From Mesorhizobium sp. NZP2077 (GTDB lineage Bacteria > Pseudomonadota > Alphaproteobacteria > Rhizobiales > Rhizobiaceae): a DNA stretch of 64,000 nucleotides. The notes under the pieces were generated by a model that saw nothing but the letters and a program-made list of their open reading frames with translations, was not told the DNA's origin and searched no databases. A program made the position numbers and the translations under genes. Where the stretch lies: contig NZ_CP051293.1 in the NCBI RefSeq assembly GCF_013170805.1, positions 6,020,001-6,084,000 of the forward strand, in the 5' to 3' direction. Shown here in pieces: positions 1 to 9,000 of the stretch (the stretch's first letter is position 1; each line of letters starts with the position of its first letter).

Positions 1-1353
1 GGCCACATCCTCGCGTGTCATGGTCCCCGCGCGCAGCAGCCGGGAATAGGTTTCCACCCCGTAACCGTCCGCGGGACGGTCTAGAAGCAGCAGATAGATA
101 AGATTGATATAGGCGCGGTCCGTCAACCCGATCGTGGCATAGCTGGTTTCGAAATCATCAGTGCGCATCATTTCCATGATCGTGCCGGCGAATTTGCTGT
201 CGCCGCCTTCAAGTGCTGCCGACCAGCGATCCAAGGTGGCGGTGTCACCCTCGTGACCAAGCACGAGGCAGTAGGCGAAGCTTGCCTGCCTGAAATATTT
301 CGGCTTGTTCGCTGCTGTGGTCTCGGGATCGCACTTCCGATTTGGCTTGGGTAACGGCTGCGGGCCGCGAGTGAAGTCACGCACCGTCTTGTAGGCGGGC
401 TTCGGCTCGCCGACCCTCCATTTGCCATCGGAGGTGGCGGTGAGCCGCACCAATCCCATATTGGCTTCGAAGCCGGGGGCCCAATAGGTCTCATCGAGCA
501 GTTCATAGATGTGCGCGGCCTGGACGTTGTACTTCTCGTTGAGTTCGCGAAGCCGTGTCATTGTCTGCTTCATGCCGTCGGCCTGCTGCCGTTCGCTGCG
601 CTGGCTGCCGTAGGGATTGTTGAATTCGGTGACCCAGATCGGCTTGCCGTAGCCCGCGATTTCACGGAAAGCCCATTCCGGATCTTCGCCGTACATGTGC
701 CAGACCGAGATGTCCCAGGCGATCCCGTCCTGCTTCATCCGTGCGAACGCGCCGGTATGGCCCCATCCGGCGGTGCCGATCGCCTTCCTAATGCCGGGAT
801 CGACCTCTGTGATGCCTTCGGACAGGCCCTTGAGGACGGCACTCACCTTCACCCAGCGCGGACCGTAGTAATCGAGTGTTCCCGTTCCTCCTGCCGGTCC
901 CCATCCACACGGATATTGCGAGCCGTCGTCGCGTTTCTCGCACGGCTTGATGATGGCATAGGTCTCCATCTCGTTGCCGAGTTCCCAAACGCGGATATCG
1001 TTCTTGAACCTGGTGCCAAGGGTGACCGCCAGTTTTCGGGTCTTAGCAAAGATCTCGTCCGGGCTTTCCTTGTCCAGGTCCACGACCGGCGTGAGGACCG
1101 GCAGAATCTCGATCCCCCTCGCCTTTCCGGCATCGACAAGGTTGGCAAGCACATCTGTATTGTCCTCGCCCGTAACGTTGACCCTGTATGATTTCAGGCC
1201 CAGGTCCTTGATGAAATCCAGTTGCCTTTCAAACGGTATGCCCGGATAGGCAGTTATCGGATGGCCGTTGACGCCCCAGAGCAGATCGGCGGCGGAAGCA
1301 GGCACAACTGTTGCCAGTAAGCATACCGCGATGGCTGTGAAACGAAAGGACAT
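1..1353 (-). CDS. Secreted clan GH-A glycoside hydrolase with C-terminal DUF4214-like region (partial, C-terminus cut by window edge)
   Basis: The frame stays open from an ATG at 1353 to base 1, giving 451 residues without a stop. Residues 1-21 form a signal peptide (basic start, hydrophobic core, cut after ASA), so the protein is exported. Residues about 24-330 read as a beta/alpha-barrel hydrolase of clan GH-A: an Asn-Glu pair (N127-E128, in GNEME) fits the acid/base residue and E243 (in VTEFN) fits the nucleophile. Residues about 350-451 resemble DUF4214, a domain common on secreted alphaproteobacterial proteins (short helices, LLLDRPAD-type loop). It is divergent from the flippase gene, so it probably trims or modifies the EPS made by this locus; the substrate cannot be read from sequence. 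It resembles GH5/GH39-type enzymes, but I cannot fix the family number. Confidence 0.8.
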   Translation of the reverse strand, partial: MSFRFTAIAVCLLATVVPASAADLLWGVNGHPITAYPGIPFERQLDFIKDLGLKSYRVNVTGEDNTDVLANLVDAGKARGIEILPVLTPVVDLDKESPDEIFAKTRKLAVTLGTRFKNDIRVWELGNEMETYAIIKPCEKRDDGSQYPCGWGPAGGTGTLDYYGPRWVKVSAVLKGLSEGITEVDPGIRKAIGTAGWGHTGAFARMKQDGIAWDISVWHMYGEDPEWAFREIAGYGKPIWVTEFNNPYGSQRSERQQADGMKQTMTRLRELNEKYNVQAAHIYELLDETYWAPGFEANMGLVRLTATSDGKWRVGEPKPAYKTVRDFTRGPQPLPKPNRKCDPETTAANKPKYFRQASFAYCLVLGHEGDTATLDRWSAALEGGDSKFAGTIMEMMRTDDFETSYATIGLTDRAYINLIYLLLLDRPADGYGVETYSRLLRAGTMTREDVA

Positions 1354-2027
1354 GGACGCGCCTCCCTGTCGGGCCTCAATTCAAGCTGGATAGTCGGGAC
1401 AGCAGTCGCTAGATGCAATCTGCCCATAGGGGTGAGCGGAGTGCTCGCGCTACCCCTTTCGGAGGTCGCTACCTACCATCGGAAATCACGTCATTTTTAG
1501 TTGGCGTCTGCCCTGCCAACCCCGGAAGCACGCATCATTGCGTTGTCGAGGGGGACGACGCCGGACCGATCCTTTCGGCCGCTCCCCGGATCTACCCACC
1601 CTGCGGCGCCAGATATTGCCATCCAGTCAGGACTGAACCGCCCAGCTTCCTATCCATTCGACATGTCGAAGGTGGTAAACTTTGACACCAAAGCGGCGAT
1701 CCCGCGAAGTATTGAAGTCCATACAGGTCGCGATTTTGCCGATTCATCTCGCTTCTCGGTAGAGAAGGAGGGCGCCATCCTAAATGCCATTTTCAGCAAT
1801 GCTATGCCACCTCTGGTGGATTGGGCTAAGGCTCTTTGGGCCTTATTTTATTCGAGTCCGATCAATCCACAGCTGATCAGGAAGCAGGTCCGACCATTTC
1901 GGCGCCGCCCCCGCTACCGCTTTAGTCGGTGGTCATTCCCTAACCTATTAGACGTCCTGACCTTCACCCCGGTTTGTCGGACTATCTATCCAAGCGCAGG
2001 CGGCCGCGCTGCCGGGAAAGGGCACCC
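1354..2027. other. Intergenic region between divergent hydrolase and flippase genes
   Basis: These 674 bases separate two divergent EPS genes and should hold both promoters. Open frames inside (for example 1501-2040 on the plus strand) show no recognisable protein character and are probably chance. An 8-base inverted repeat (GTGGATTG at 1816-1823 and its complement at 1863-1870) with a long A+T-rich spacer is the only structure I noticed; it is weak. I see no tRNA, riboswitch or mobile element. Confidence 0.5.
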
Positions 2028-3488
2028 ATGCTTTCGGTAAAACGCGCACTGCTGATGAGCGTGGGCGAACGCTACATCCTGATGATCACGAATTTTGCCA
2101 CTGCAGCCTTGGTCTCCCGTATATTGACACCCGAGGAGATCGGGGTGTCGGTGATCGGCATGGCCATCATGGCGATAGCCCTGTCCCTAAGGGAATTCTC
2201 CAGTTCGAGCTTCCTAATCCAGCGCAAGGAGCTCAGCCGCGAGGATATCAGCGGCGCCTTTACGGTGACGTTCATCCTCACAGGGGCTGTCGCTGCCGCT
2301 CTCGTCATAGCTTCCCCTTTCCTGGCCTTGTTCTACGGCGAGCCGAACCTCGTTCGCTATTTCAGGGTCGTCTCGGTCTGCCTCTTCCTCGACGCCTCGT
2401 CCACCCTGATAAGTGCTCTCCTGCGGAGAGACATGTCCTTCGGCAAAGTAGCAGCCATCGACATAATGGGAGCGGTGACAAATTCCGCGGCAACGATGGT
2501 GCTGGCATTGGCGGGCTTCAGCTACATGAGCTTCGCCTGGGGCTGGTTGATCGGCAGCGGTATCGCCGCGGGGCTCGCCCTCGCCCTGTGCCCCCATTTC
2601 TGGATGTTCAAGCCGTCCCTGGCAAACTGGCGCGGAATGATCTCGTTCGGTGGATACAACGGCGCCATCGCCATACTTTTCCGCATCTTTGACGCCCTGC
2701 CGCTTCTCCTGTTGGGTCGCGTCGCTTCGCCCAATGCAGCTGCCTTGTTCAGCAGGACGCTGTGGATCGGCCAGATACCCGACAAACTGGTCATCGGCGG
2801 TGCCATAGCGGTCGTACTACCCGCCTTCTCGGCCGAGGTCAGACAAGGCCGGGATTTGAAACGGCCCTATCTGGCCGCCCTTTCCCTCGTTACCGCGCTC
2901 CACTGGCCCGCCCTCCTCGTGCTGTCGGTTCTGGCATACCCCATCGTGAACATCGCGCTCGGTCACCAGTGGACCGAAGCTGCGCCGCTCGTGCAAATCG
3001 TTGCAGTCGCTCTCCTTTTCTCCTTCAGTTTCGAACTCAATTACCCCGTAATGGTTGCGATGGGGGGAATCCGCGACCTGTTCATCCGCGCCCTAATCGT
3101 CTTTCCGTTCTCCGGCATTCTCCTCTCCGCCGCCGTCGTCTTCGGCGGAATGTACGCGGCAGCCTGGTGTATGCTCGTGACTATTCCTTTCCAGGCATAC
3201 GTTGCCCTGGGCTTCGTTCGCCGCAGGTTGGGACTGACACACAGGGACCTCGCCGCAGCGCTATGGAGAAGCGCTGTCGTCGCCATGGTGAGCGCGGCTG
3301 CTCCGTTGCTCGTGATCGCCTTGTCAGGGTTCGACTTCGCCCTTTCGTTCGGGCAGGCATTCGTAGCTGGATTGTTGGCTTTGGGGGGATGGGGCACAGC
3401 CTTGATTCTCACGCGACATCCCCTTTTTGACGAGATCATGAAGATCATCCCGGTATCCCGGTGGGCCAAGCTCCATCCGGGCGAATGA
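2028..3488 (+). CDS. Wzx-type oligosaccharide flippase (polysaccharide transporter)
   Basis: This 486-residue protein is almost wholly hydrophobic, with about a dozen or more membrane segments, and matches the MOP-superfamily lipopolysaccharide/EPS exporters (RfbX/Wzx/WzxC group). It would flip undecaprenyl-linked repeat units across the inner membrane. The N-terminal stretch ERYILMITNFATAALVSRIL with LTPEEIGV is typical of the family. I chose the ATG at 2028 over an upstream in-frame ATG at 1974, because GGGAAAGGG lies just before it and the extra 18 residues are charged and out of character. It sits in the EPS locus, 24 bases before the pyruvyl transferase gene, so the two are probably co-transcribed. 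Confidence 0.85.
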   Translation: MLSVKRALLMSVGERYILMITNFATAALVSRILTPEEIGVSVIGMAIMAIALSLREFSSSSFLIQRKELSREDISGAFTVTFILTGAVAAALVIASPFLALFYGEPNLVRYFRVVSVCLFLDASSTLISALLRRDMSFGKVAAIDIMGAVTNSAATMVLALAGFSYMSFAWGWLIGSGIAAGLALALCPHFWMFKPSLANWRGMISFGGYNGAIAILFRIFDALPLLLLGRVASPNAAALFSRTLWIGQIPDKLVIGGAIAVVLPAFSAEVRQGRDLKRPYLAALSLVTALHWPALLVLSVLAYPIVNIALGHQWTEAAPLVQIVAVALLFSFSFELNYPVMVAMGGIRDLFIRALIVFPFSGILLSAAVVFGGMYAAAWCMLVTIPFQAYVALGFVRRRLGLTHRDLAAALWRSAVVAMVSAAAPLLVIALSGFDFALSFGQAFVAGLLALGGWGTALILTRHPLFDEIMKIIPVSRWAKLHPGE

Positions 3489-3512
3489 GGCAAAGCGCGA
3501 AGGAATATCCAT

Positions 3513-4856
3513 TTGTCAAAAACTTCTTCGGAACCAAGAGGCTTTGCAATGCAGAGCTTGGCCACGAGGCCTCACACCTCATCAACTCCAAGAACCCTCG
3601 GTGACAACTGGCCAAGCGGCCGCGTAAGGCCGCAGAAAATATGCCTTTTCGGGATGTTTGGCGGAGGTAATTTCGGCAATGACGCGTCGCTAGAATCGTT
3701 TTTACTTTTTTTGCGGGAAGCGAGGCCCGATGCGGATATCTCCTGCGTTTGTGTTGATCCAGTTGCAATAGGACAGGCGCATCAAATTGCAACAACACCA
3801 ATCAGCGCCCCTGAGTTTTCTAATGCCTTCCTGAGGTCCTGCAATAAAGTCAGCTTGAGAATGATCGGAAGGCTGGCGAACTGGCGCCGCGCAATCAAAC
3901 ATGTCCGGCAATTCGACATCGTGATCGTGCCGGGAACATCCACCTTAAACGACTACGGCTCTGGTCCATTTGGAACATCCTACGGCCTGTTCCGTTGGGC
4001 TGCAGCCGCGAGGCTATGCGGGGTGAAGTTCTGCTTTGTCGGAACTGGTGCAGGTCCAATCCTTCATCCTGTTAGTCGCTGGATGTTAAGATCTGCAGCG
4101 GCCTGGGCATACTTCCGTTCGTTCCGTGACCAGGTTTCCAAGGATTTCTTGACATCTCTTGGCATCAATACCAGTAGTGACCACATCTACCCTGATCTCG
4201 TATTCAAATTGCCAACACCGTTGCCGAGACAGCGCCCCACTCAAGAAAAATTGATAACTATTGGCGTTGGGCTTATGAATTATAACGGATGGCGATTAGG
4301 CGCACATCCAGGTTCGGATACGACTATCTATCAAGCGTACATTGAAAAAATGGGACATTTTATCACCTCTTTACTTATTCGCGGCTGCAGAGTTCGCCTT
4401 ATTACTGGTGAAACCGTTGATGCGCGGGCAGTGAAAGATATCGGTCGAATTGCAAAGGCGAGCGGATATGAGCTAATTGACGGCATCGCACCCTCTCGAA
4501 AAGCCCAACAGCTTATTACGGAGCCAATCAACTCTCTGCATGACGTCATGCGGCAAATCGACGACACCGACATCGTAGTCGCCACACGCTTTCACAACGT
4601 CGTATGCGCATTAAAACTCGCTCGACCGACGATCTCCATTGGGTACGAGTCAAAGAACGATGCGGTGATGACCGACTTTGGCCTTGGCGAATTCTGTCAA
4701 TCCGTAGAAAAGCTTGACCTCGAACTGTTAGAGACACACCTCACCGAATTACTAAAAAGAAAAGATCATTATCAGGCGATAATTCGGCAGAATCTTGATG
4801 CCATATATTTCCGTATAAAACGACACGAACAGGAATTAATGTACAATATCCTTTAA
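3513..4856 (+). CDS. Polysaccharide pyruvyl transferase family protein
   Basis: This protein of up to 447 residues belongs to the polysaccharide pyruvyl transferase family (WcaK/ExoV/CsaB group), which adds a pyruvate ketal from phosphoenolpyruvate to a sugar of the repeat unit. The signature GGGNFGND is near residue 50 and the C-terminal block VVATRFHNVVCALKLARP is typical of the family. The first possible start is TTG at 3513 with AAGGA upstream; ATG at 3549, preceded by AAGAGG, is an equally good start and removes 12 residues. The second half of the gene is clearly A+T-rich compared with its neighbours, which suggests that this gene and the following GT2 were acquired separately. It lies 24 bases after the flippase gene and runs convergent to the GT2. 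Confidence 0.85.
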   Translation: MSKTSSEPRGFAMQSLATRPHTSSTPRTLGDNWPSGRVRPQKICLFGMFGGGNFGNDASLESFLLFLREARPDADISCVCVDPVAIGQAHQIATTPISAPEFSNAFLRSCNKVSLRMIGRLANWRRAIKHVRQFDIVIVPGTSTLNDYGSGPFGTSYGLFRWAAAARLCGVKFCFVGTGAGPILHPVSRWMLRSAAAWAYFRSFRDQVSKDFLTSLGINTSSDHIYPDLVFKLPTPLPRQRPTQEKLITIGVGLMNYNGWRLGAHPGSDTTIYQAYIEKMGHFITSLLIRGCRVRLITGETVDARAVKDIGRIAKASGYELIDGIAPSRKAQQLITEPINSLHDVMRQIDDTDIVVATRFHNVVCALKLARPTISIGYESKNDAVMTDFGLGEFCQSVEKLDLELLETHLTELLKRKDHYQAIIRQNLDAIYFRIKRHEQELMYNIL

Positions 4857-4872
4857 CTTTCGGCTATTTGGA

Positions 4873-5883
4873 CTAGAACTCCTCCGATCTGAACATGGCT
4901 TCATCAATTTTAGGGCCGGTCGGAAGATGCCACCCTCGTTTCCACTTCGCATGGGGTATCCAGTCAACTATCGATCGACCCCAATCCGCAGCATTCGGAG
5001 CGACTTGCCGCTCTTTCAGACCCCTCAAGAGCTCTTGCGCCGCGTCCCACCTGCCCATCACTGTCCATTTTATAGCCAATCGTATCATTCTGGCGCGCAT
5101 ATATTCTTTCTTATTTCGAAAGGTAGACTCGTCCCAGCATCGGTCACCGAAATTACATAGAATGTCAAAACGCTCGAGCAAGGTTCTTAATTGGTTCGCA
5201 CCGAGTTGCTGGCTGGTAAGCGAATTCGAGTGCCAGCGCGTGTAGACAAAGGGGGTATGTAGATATGCGATCTTGCTACCTAATGAGCTACGCACGACCG
5301 CGGCAAAGTCAAAATGAAGTGGGGCATCGTCAAAAAATTTCGCGCTTTGAGTGCCCCCATGGAAGCGAACAAACAGATGGTGATAGGGTAACCAATTGAT
5401 GCTTTCGTCTAGCATCTTGCCCACAATCTCAATCCCATCAAAAACGGTCTGATCAGGGGGCAAATTCGCGCGGTGCACCTTGTCTATGAAGATATCATCG
5501 CAAAGAACGACCCCAATCTTTTCGTCGGATTCAGCGACCTCTACGAAGCGGGAGATACAATCACTACGCATCAGGTCATCAGCGCAGAGAAATTTCACAT
5601 AAGATGTCTCGGCTGGAACAGCGCACAGAGCTTCGGTCCAATTTTCCCGCACTGGAAGTACGTTGTTGTTGCGAGAGGTGATCAACTCGACGCGTTGGGA
5701 GCGAAACCGATCAATGACTCCCGACGTATTGTCGTCGCTACAGTTGTCAACAACAACATGTATAAGTCTGTCGTAGGTTTGCTGTTGAACGGAATGCATT
5801 GCAGCTTCCAGATAGGCGCCTCCATTGTATACAGGAGTCACCACAGCAACGAGGGGCCGAGCCGAGGCAGCGCGGTATTTCAT
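4873..5883 (-). CDS. GT2-family glycosyltransferase
   Basis: This 336-residue cytoplasmic GT-A fold enzyme starts with the GT2 block VAVVTPVYNGGAYLEAAMHS, followed by the VVDNCSDDNTSG segment that binds the nucleotide and a FLCADD motif near residue 100 that fits the metal-binding DXD. It should add one sugar to the lipid-linked EPS repeat unit. The start ATG has AAGAGA seven bases upstream. The gene faces the pyruvyl transferase with only 16 bases between the stops, and like it has more A+T than the rest of the locus. Donor and acceptor cannot be assigned. Confidence 0.85.
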   Translation of the reverse strand: MKYRAASARPLVAVVTPVYNGGAYLEAAMHSVQQQTYDRLIHVVVDNCSDDNTSGVIDRFRSQRVELITSRNNNVLPVRENWTEALCAVPAETSYVKFLCADDLMRSDCISRFVEVAESDEKIGVVLCDDIFIDKVHRANLPPDQTVFDGIEIVGKMLDESINWLPYHHLFVRFHGGTQSAKFFDDAPLHFDFAAVVRSSLGSKIAYLHTPFVYTRWHSNSLTSQQLGANQLRTLLERFDILCNFGDRCWDESTFRNKKEYMRARMIRLAIKWTVMGRWDAAQELLRGLKERQVAPNAADWGRSIVDWIPHAKWKRGWHLPTGPKIDEAMFRSEEF

Positions 5884-6155
5884 ACCGCAATCTCTTGCAC
5901 AGCCTGTCCACTATATTTATTTTGTATCATTTTCACTCCCACCTCGCTCCCTCAAAGGTAGCACGCAAGGCCTCGCTGCGCGCTTCGCACGTTGGAGGTA
6001 GACGCTACGCCTTTCATCATCCGGGTAGGCTGTTCCAAACCCATGGCGACCGCGAGAACCTCGGATTGCTTTCCGGGGTGAGCGGGGGCATGTGGCTAGC
6101 CGCCGCACGATCAACGGGGGGCTCCGTGCCAGACGCGGCAGGCGGGCAGCGAGCT

Positions 6156-7358
6156 TCAGGCAGGCTTCCGCTCTGGCCCGGGGAAGCGATCGGAGAGATA
6201 TCGGGTCAGCGGAACCTCCCCATAAAGATAGACCAATACTGAAACGCAGGTGACGGCAACGGGCGCCACGAACAACAGCACCGTGGCGAGCCTTGCCGAA
6301 CCTCCACTTTCGGCAACGAGCTTCTCGGACACGACATCAACGAACCAGTGGGTTAAGTAGATCGAATAGGTGCATTTGGCGAGAAAGTTCACGAGCTTGG
6401 AGTCGCTGTAGACGCCGAGCTGTTCCAGAGCGACAGTCCCAAGCAACAGGAGCGACATCGGCAAGCCCAGCGCGAGGACACGGGGCAGAGCCGGCCAAAA
6501 GAACGGACGCAAGACCGCGGCTACGGCTCCGAAGGCGACTGCTGCCGCTGCGACGGCAACGGCCCCATGCCACGGCAGTTTAAAAGGGAACGGCCCGGAG
6601 TTGGCAAGCTTGAAGATGATGATGCCGAGGGCGAAATCGATCAGGATGGGATTGGTGTAAAATACAAAAATGGGATTCTCAATCCCCGATGTATGACCGG
6701 CGGCCGCAAGAAAGACCGCGAAGGTGGCGGAATAGAAGATGCCGTATTTCACGCTGACGAGTTGGAAAGCCGCTATTATCAGGCTGAATTCGACAATTAC
6801 CAGCAAGGTCCAAGTGGGATACAAGATTGGATAGGGTCCGTAGGGAACGAAGGCGAGCGACATGAAAAGCTCGGACAATGGCTTCGGATGGCTTTTCATC
6901 GCGTAGTTTTCGACAAGGAATGCGAGAACCGTGAAGCCCCAATACAAGGGCACGATTCGAATGAGCCTCGTTCGCAAATAAGTGCCAGCCGACTTGCCAT
7001 TGTTGCCGAGCACGTGCGCGGTAAGAAAACCCGCCATAACCACGAACAGATCCGTTCCGAAACGGAAAATGGACAGGACGGCCGGATCAACGTGGGCGGC
7101 GCTCACCACCCCGGCCATATGGATGTAGGCGATGGCGTAGGCAGATATCAGCCTCAAAAGCTGAGGGTTGTACCAGAACCTCTTTGCCTGAGCAGTCCGG
7201 GCTGCGGCCGGATCGTATTCCGCGTTCACCCTGGATGCAAAGCTGACCGTGCCGATCGTTGAGAAGACCATCGCCCCACCCAAGGTAGCCGATACAATTG
7301 CCTGTCTCCCCCAGGATTTGAGTTTACCCGAGGGGAGTCGACCGGAGAACTGACCCAA
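6156..7358 (-). CDS. Membrane acyltransferase (acyltransferase 3 / OafA family)
   Basis: This 400-residue polytopic membrane protein matches the acyltransferase-3 family (OafA/ExoZ/NodX), which transfers acetyl or other acyl groups to sugars. Visible family features are FRFGTDLFVVMAGF and the following RTRLIRIVPLYW block, with about ten membrane segments and the C-terminal SIYLTHW segment. The usual family start is at about residue 62 here (FWYNPQLLRLISAYAIAYIHM); the first 60 residues add an extra hydrophobic segment, so a later start is possible. In this context it probably acylates the EPS repeat unit, as ExoZ does for succinoglycan, but the acyl group is unknown. Confidence 0.85.
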   Translation of the reverse strand: MGQFSGRLPSGKLKSWGRQAIVSATLGGAMVFSTIGTVSFASRVNAEYDPAAARTAQAKRFWYNPQLLRLISAYAIAYIHMAGVVSAAHVDPAVLSIFRFGTDLFVVMAGFLTAHVLGNNGKSAGTYLRTRLIRIVPLYWGFTVLAFLVENYAMKSHPKPLSELFMSLAFVPYGPYPILYPTWTLLVIVEFSLIIAAFQLVSVKYGIFYSATFAVFLAAAGHTSGIENPIFVFYTNPILIDFALGIIIFKLANSGPFPFKLPWHGAVAVAAAAVAFGAVAAVLRPFFWPALPRVLALGLPMSLLLLGTVALEQLGVYSDSKLVNFLAKCTYSIYLTHWFVDVVSEKLVAESGGSARLATVLLFVAPVAVTCVSVLVYLYGEVPLTRYLSDRFPGPERKPA

Positions 7359-7535
7359 ATGGCGGATTGCTACTCAATTTGAGGCATATGAGCTTTGATC
7401 AGCTCGACCGTTTCTGTTGCGCCGTCGGGCTCGATTGAGCAACCGGCGAAGACGCAAGCCCCCGGCTTCGGAGCCGCGGGTGGAGCATTCTGCAAGGTCC
7501 CTTCATAGGGCTTCCTGTCGCAGAAAGGCAGCCGA

Positions 7536-8870
7536 TCAACTGCCGAACTCCCCGAAATCGGCGTCGACCTGAATCATGAGTTCTAGGTATTTCCACGCGA
7601 TCCAGCGCCAGGAATAACTGCTCGCCCTCGCGTGCCCCTTGGTGACCAACCGCTGCCTCAGGTCTGGGGTGAGCATCAGCAGGCGGATAGCTTCGACCCA
7701 CGACTGGACGTCGTCGGGATCGGCATAGAGAGCCGAATCCCCGCAGACTTCAGGAAGACACGGCGATGTTGAGGCCACGACCGGGCAGCCCGAAGCCATC
7801 GCCTCGACGGCAGGCAGCCCGAAGCCCTCGATGCGTGACGGAAACAGGAAGCACAAGGCGCCTTCGAGCGCCTTCTTGAAGTCGTCATCCCCTATACGGC
7901 CAAGGAGGACGATGTTGCCCGGCATTTCCGGGACGTAGCGCCGAACCGTGGTCTCGTCGACATCGCCCGGCATCCACAGGTCGAGGCCCATCTCGTCGAG
8001 GAGTGGCGCCAACCTGGCGAGCAGGCCCATGTTCTTGTATTCCTGATCCCGCCTTCCGAGGCACAGGACATACGGCCTGCCGCGGTCGACGGCCAGCGAC
8101 GACCTCGCTGCGTCCCATCTCTTCGCATGGTCGCTGCCGTTGTAGGTGACGACGATGTTCTCTTCCGGCGCGATCCCGAACTCGACCAGATGGCTGCGCG
8201 ACAGTTGCGAGACCGTGGTGATGCGGGCGGCCCGCCTGCCTAGTGCCGGCAGGATCAGGCGGTGCGCCCACCGGAACCCGCGTGCGTAGCTCGACGGCAT
8301 GAGCCTGGTGTGCATGTCGTGGATGCACGCGATCTGGTGCTTCAGGACGACAGGAGCGAGGTTACAGAAGCTCAGCAATCCTCCGGGCACATGCCAGGGC
8401 AACTGCGCTTGCACCCAGAATTGGGGAAGTCGCGGCCTGTTGAATTCAGGAACGACACGGACAGGGATAGCATTGAGGCGGAAAGCTTCGGAGAGCGGAC
8501 GCGGCACCACGAGATCGATCTCGAGGTCGCGGCCAAGCGGATGCCCTTCCGAAATGAGCGCGTCGAGGGCCAGGGTCACCTCGCTGGCATAACGGGCTAC
8601 TCCGGTCGGCCGAAGCGTCGTGAAATCCCCGTTTATCGTCCAGCGTCGTCTCGGCGTTTCATGGTCCGCCCATGGGAGAGCGAAATATCCAATTGGGATT
8701 TCGGCGCCATGGGCAGACGATCCCGCGCGTGATGTTTCGGCTCGGTGACCATTCAACTGTCTGGCCAGTCCTGGTGGTGGCGACTCCGTCGCATTGAACT
8801 CTAGCTTGCCCATGTCCATCTTCCCCGGCGCTTTCGGCACCCTTAGCGAGAGTAGCATTGCCGGGAGCAC
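7536..8870 (-). CDS. GT4-family glycosyltransferase (paralogue of 9001-10131)
   Basis: This protein of up to 444 residues carries the C-terminal GT-B domain of GT4 retaining enzymes, with the block FPSRIEGFGLPAVEAMASGC holding the EX7E pair and LPEVCGDSALYADPDD after it. The N-terminal part shares RRWTING, PTGVARYASEV and the DALI element with the divergent gene at 9001-10131, so the two are paralogues. The first 70 or so residues are low in character; ATG at 8813, with GGGGAAG in front, is a better start than ATG at 8870. The role is sugar transfer during EPS assembly; the donor is unknown, although mannose is plausible given the GDP-mannose gene at 18174. Confidence 0.85.
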   Translation of the reverse strand: MLPAMLLSLRVPKAPGKMDMGKLEFNATESPPPGLARQLNGHRAETSRAGSSAHGAEIPIGYFALPWADHETPRRRWTINGDFTTLRPTGVARYASEVTLALDALISEGHPLGRDLEIDLVVPRPLSEAFRLNAIPVRVVPEFNRPRLPQFWVQAQLPWHVPGGLLSFCNLAPVVLKHQIACIHDMHTRLMPSSYARGFRWAHRLILPALGRRAARITTVSQLSRSHLVEFGIAPEENIVVTYNGSDHAKRWDAARSSLAVDRGRPYVLCLGRRDQEYKNMGLLARLAPLLDEMGLDLWMPGDVDETTVRRYVPEMPGNIVLLGRIGDDDFKKALEGALCFLFPSRIEGFGLPAVEAMASGCPVVASTSPCLPEVCGDSALYADPDDVQSWVEAIRLLMLTPDLRQRLVTKGHARASSYSWRWIAWKYLELMIQVDADFGEFGS

Positions 8871-9000
8871 TCAGGTCCTCAAACGTTTGAGGTAGGCATG
8901 CCTCGCCTATCCGGATGACTGCCGCTTGCCGGACGACCCGATGGCCATGGTGACCCCGCGTCTTGGCGGCTCCACACTGAACACCTCAAAGGGGGCCGAC

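Noticed and set aside
511..1191. Long plus-strand frame of 226 codons
   Set aside because: It lies opposite the glycoside hydrolase gene, whose signal peptide and catalytic motifs are clear; the plus frame has no family character.
1501..2040. 179-codon plus-strand frame before the flippase
   Set aside because: No recognisable domain, no good ribosome binding site, and it overlaps the flippase start.
8894..8903. Palindrome AGGCATGCCT between the divergent GT4 genes
   Set aside because: A 10-base palindrome is expected by chance in 64 kb and no second copy was noticed; not enough for an operator call.
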